A stretch of 13,904 nucleotides of DNA from Planctomycetota bacterium. Lineage in GTDB: Bacteria > Planctomycetota > Phycisphaerae > Sedimentisphaerales > SM23-30. Below the pieces are notes generated by a model that saw only the letters and a list, made by a program, of their open reading frames with translations, was not told where the DNA came from and did not search any database. Shown here in pieces: positions 12,903 through 13,904 of this stretch. The stretch spans positions 1 to 13,904 of the forward strand of contig JAKJEP010000051.1 of NCBI GenBank assembly GCA_022705365.1, read 5' to 3'. The translations under genes and the position numbers were made by a program. Positions within the stretch are counted from its first letter, which is position 1, and every line of letters begins with the position of its first letter.

Positions 12903-13272
12903 GTCTGCTAAACTGATACAGCCTTACTAGCCGGCATCAGCCAGCAGCAGGTATCGCTACTATTTTTCGGCCGGCTCCGCAAGGCGGTTCTGTGGTTCTT
13001 GATAGCGAAAGGTCTTTAGGATTACGTTCAGGAGTTCTAAGCAAATGACTGACTCCATCTACGAGTTTTCCTTATTGGTTTTTGTCTGGTCGGGAGACTA
13101 TTCTTTTTTTAGATTGTGTTGTAATTACGCAGATGGATATTTTTCCCGTGTACGGAACGCCTTGTGCGGAATAAGACAGGAACTAGTTAACGGCTTTTTA
13201 TACCATCCCTACAACTAAAATAAAAGGGATGTATAAAAATGCGTATCATGGCTTGGTGGAAAGGAATGTGTC
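12903..13272. other. Gene-free spacer between divergent CHRD and RTX genes
   Basis: About 370 bases without a convincing gene on either strand. The left part must hold any -35 region and upstream elements of the minus-strand CHRD gene. At 13200-13234 an imperfect inverted repeat (ATACCATCCCT with AGGGATGTAT, one extra base in the left arm, 14-base spacer) lies 40-70 nt before the RTX start and could be an operator or a leader hairpin. Several short T-runs occur around 13079-13118. Confidence 0.5.
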
Positions 13273-13904
13273 ATGTCAAAAGTATTGAAATGGGTGAAAA
13301 GGTACATCGCTCGTAAGCATGGGAAGCGGTCGGCGCCGTCAATACGGCCGGTCTGCTGTCTGGAGCGGCTGGAGCCCCGGCAACTGCTTTCAGTCACCGC
13401 GTTCTTTTCGGCCCAGGCCGGAGTGCTGAGCGTCTTTGGAGACAGCCTGGACAATAACATCGAGTTCAGCCGAAATGCCGCAGGGAGCATCCTGGTTAAC
13501 GGCGGGGCGGTAAGCATCCTGGGCGGATCGCCGACCGTTGCCAATACAAGCCTGCTTCAGGGCTTCGGCCTGAGTGGGCATGATACGCTGGTGTTGAACG
13601 AAGCGAACGGTGCCTTGCCGCGGGCGGCCTTGTTCGGCGGGGCGGGCAACGACACGCTCATCGGCGGGTCCGGTAACGACCGGCTCTTTGGTCAGGCCGG
13701 CCAGGACACGCTGCTGGGGCGGGGCGGTATTGATATGCTCTTCGGTGGGGCCGGCAACGACATCCTTACGGGCGGCGACGGCAATGACCTGGTGTTTGGC
13801 GAGAACGACAATGATCGTCTGATCTGGAATCCCGGCGATGATACCGACCTGAACGAGGGCGGCACCGGCACCGATACTGTCGAGGTCAACGGCGGTAATG
13901 GTGC
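13273..13904 (+). CDS. LEPR-XLL / RTX-repeat calcium-binding exported protein (3' end outside window)
   Basis: The frame opens at ATG 13273 with AAGGAA 6 nt upstream and runs off the window, giving at least 210 residues. The first 28 residues are basic (MSKVLKWVKRYIARKHGKRS) and lead into CLERLEPRQLLSVTA (29-43), the LEPR-XLL motif at the N-terminus of many planctomycete exported proteins, thought to act as a targeting element. After a beta-rich stretch (44-115) come at least six RTX-type glycine/aspartate nonapeptides (about 121-180): GGAGNDTLI, GGSGNDRLF, GQAGQDTLL, GRGGIDMLF, GGAGNDILT and GGDGNDLVF. These form calcium-binding parallel beta-rolls that fold after export. The DNA looks GC-richer than the trehalose region. 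The total size and any enzymatic or adhesive domain lie beyond the window, so function cannot be given. The planctomycete assignment of the whole window leans on this gene. Confidence 0.88.
   Translation, partial: MSKVLKWVKRYIARKHGKRSAPSIRPVCCLERLEPRQLLSVTAFFSAQAGVLSVFGDSLDNNIEFSRNAAGSILVNGGAVSILGGSPTVANTSLLQGFGLSGHDTLVLNEANGALPRAALFGGAGNDTLIGGSGNDRLFGQAGQDTLLGRGGIDMLFGGAGNDILTGGDGNDLVFGENDNDRLIWNPGDDTDLNEGGTGTDTVEVNGGNG

Noticed and set aside
1..13904. CRISPR array, tRNA or rRNA gene
   Set aside because: No regularly spaced direct repeats, no cloverleaf with a TTCGA-type arm and no conserved rRNA blocks were seen on reading both strands.

Overview
The window reads as chromosomal DNA of a planctomycete, probably Phycisphaerae-like. 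The evidence is protein architecture. The gene running off the right edge begins with a short basic segment and a LERLEPRQLLS motif (the LEPR-XLL signature of planctomycete exported proteins) followed by RTX-type glycine/aspartate repeats. Three other exported proteins end in dockerin-like DLNGDG repeats, and two more end in PEP-CTERM sorting tails. No rRNA, tRNA or CRISPR array was seen.

Layout. (1) 1-2872, plus strand: a tight three-gene operon of a 5'-truncated multicopper-oxidase-family protein, a small lipoprotein (ATGA overlap) and a secreted subtilisin-like protease with a dockerin tail (2-nt gap). (2) 3034-3774, minus: the C-terminal two thirds of a family-2 O-methyltransferase, cut off by an in-frame stop. 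(3) 4129-5671, minus: two exported genes 22 nt apart, namely a short chimera (front half of a CHRD protein joined to one dockerin repeat) and a larger dockerin protein. (4) 5889-6360: a frameshifted transposase remnant and small repeats. (5) 6432-9837, minus: a trehalose operon with a good promoter, containing a fused trehalose-6-phosphate synthase/phosphatase overlapped by a TreT-like glycosyltransferase. (6) 9904-11004: gene-poor debris, including a truncated ISL3-type transposase and an N-terminal O-methyltransferase fragment. (7) 11156-12760, minus: a PEP-CTERM protein preceded by a 28-codon small ORF with a near-ideal ribosome-binding site, then a full-length CHRD/PEP-CTERM protein. (8) 13273-end, plus: the LEPR/RTX protein.

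The most unusual theme is duplication and reshuffling of exported-protein genes. The full-length CHRD gene (12173-12760) and the chimera (5315-5671) share their signal peptide, the first part of the domain and a nearly identical 64-65 bp upstream element. That element carries a perfect 7-bp-arm inverted repeat followed by a T-run, a possible attenuator or operator. The chimera's tail is a dockerin-coding segment about 90% identical to one in the gene just downstream of it. The two O-methyltransferase pieces lie on the same strand in the right order, and their displacement (about 7.05 kb) is close to that of the CHRD pair (7.09 kb). This suggests, without proving, one rearrangement history.

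Working picture: the trehalose genes give osmolyte or stress capacity by two routes. Most of the rest is cell-surface or secreted material (oxidase, protease, dockerin, PEP-CTERM, CHRD and RTX proteins) in a region disturbed by insertion elements. All family assignments are by eye from motifs; no database search was run.
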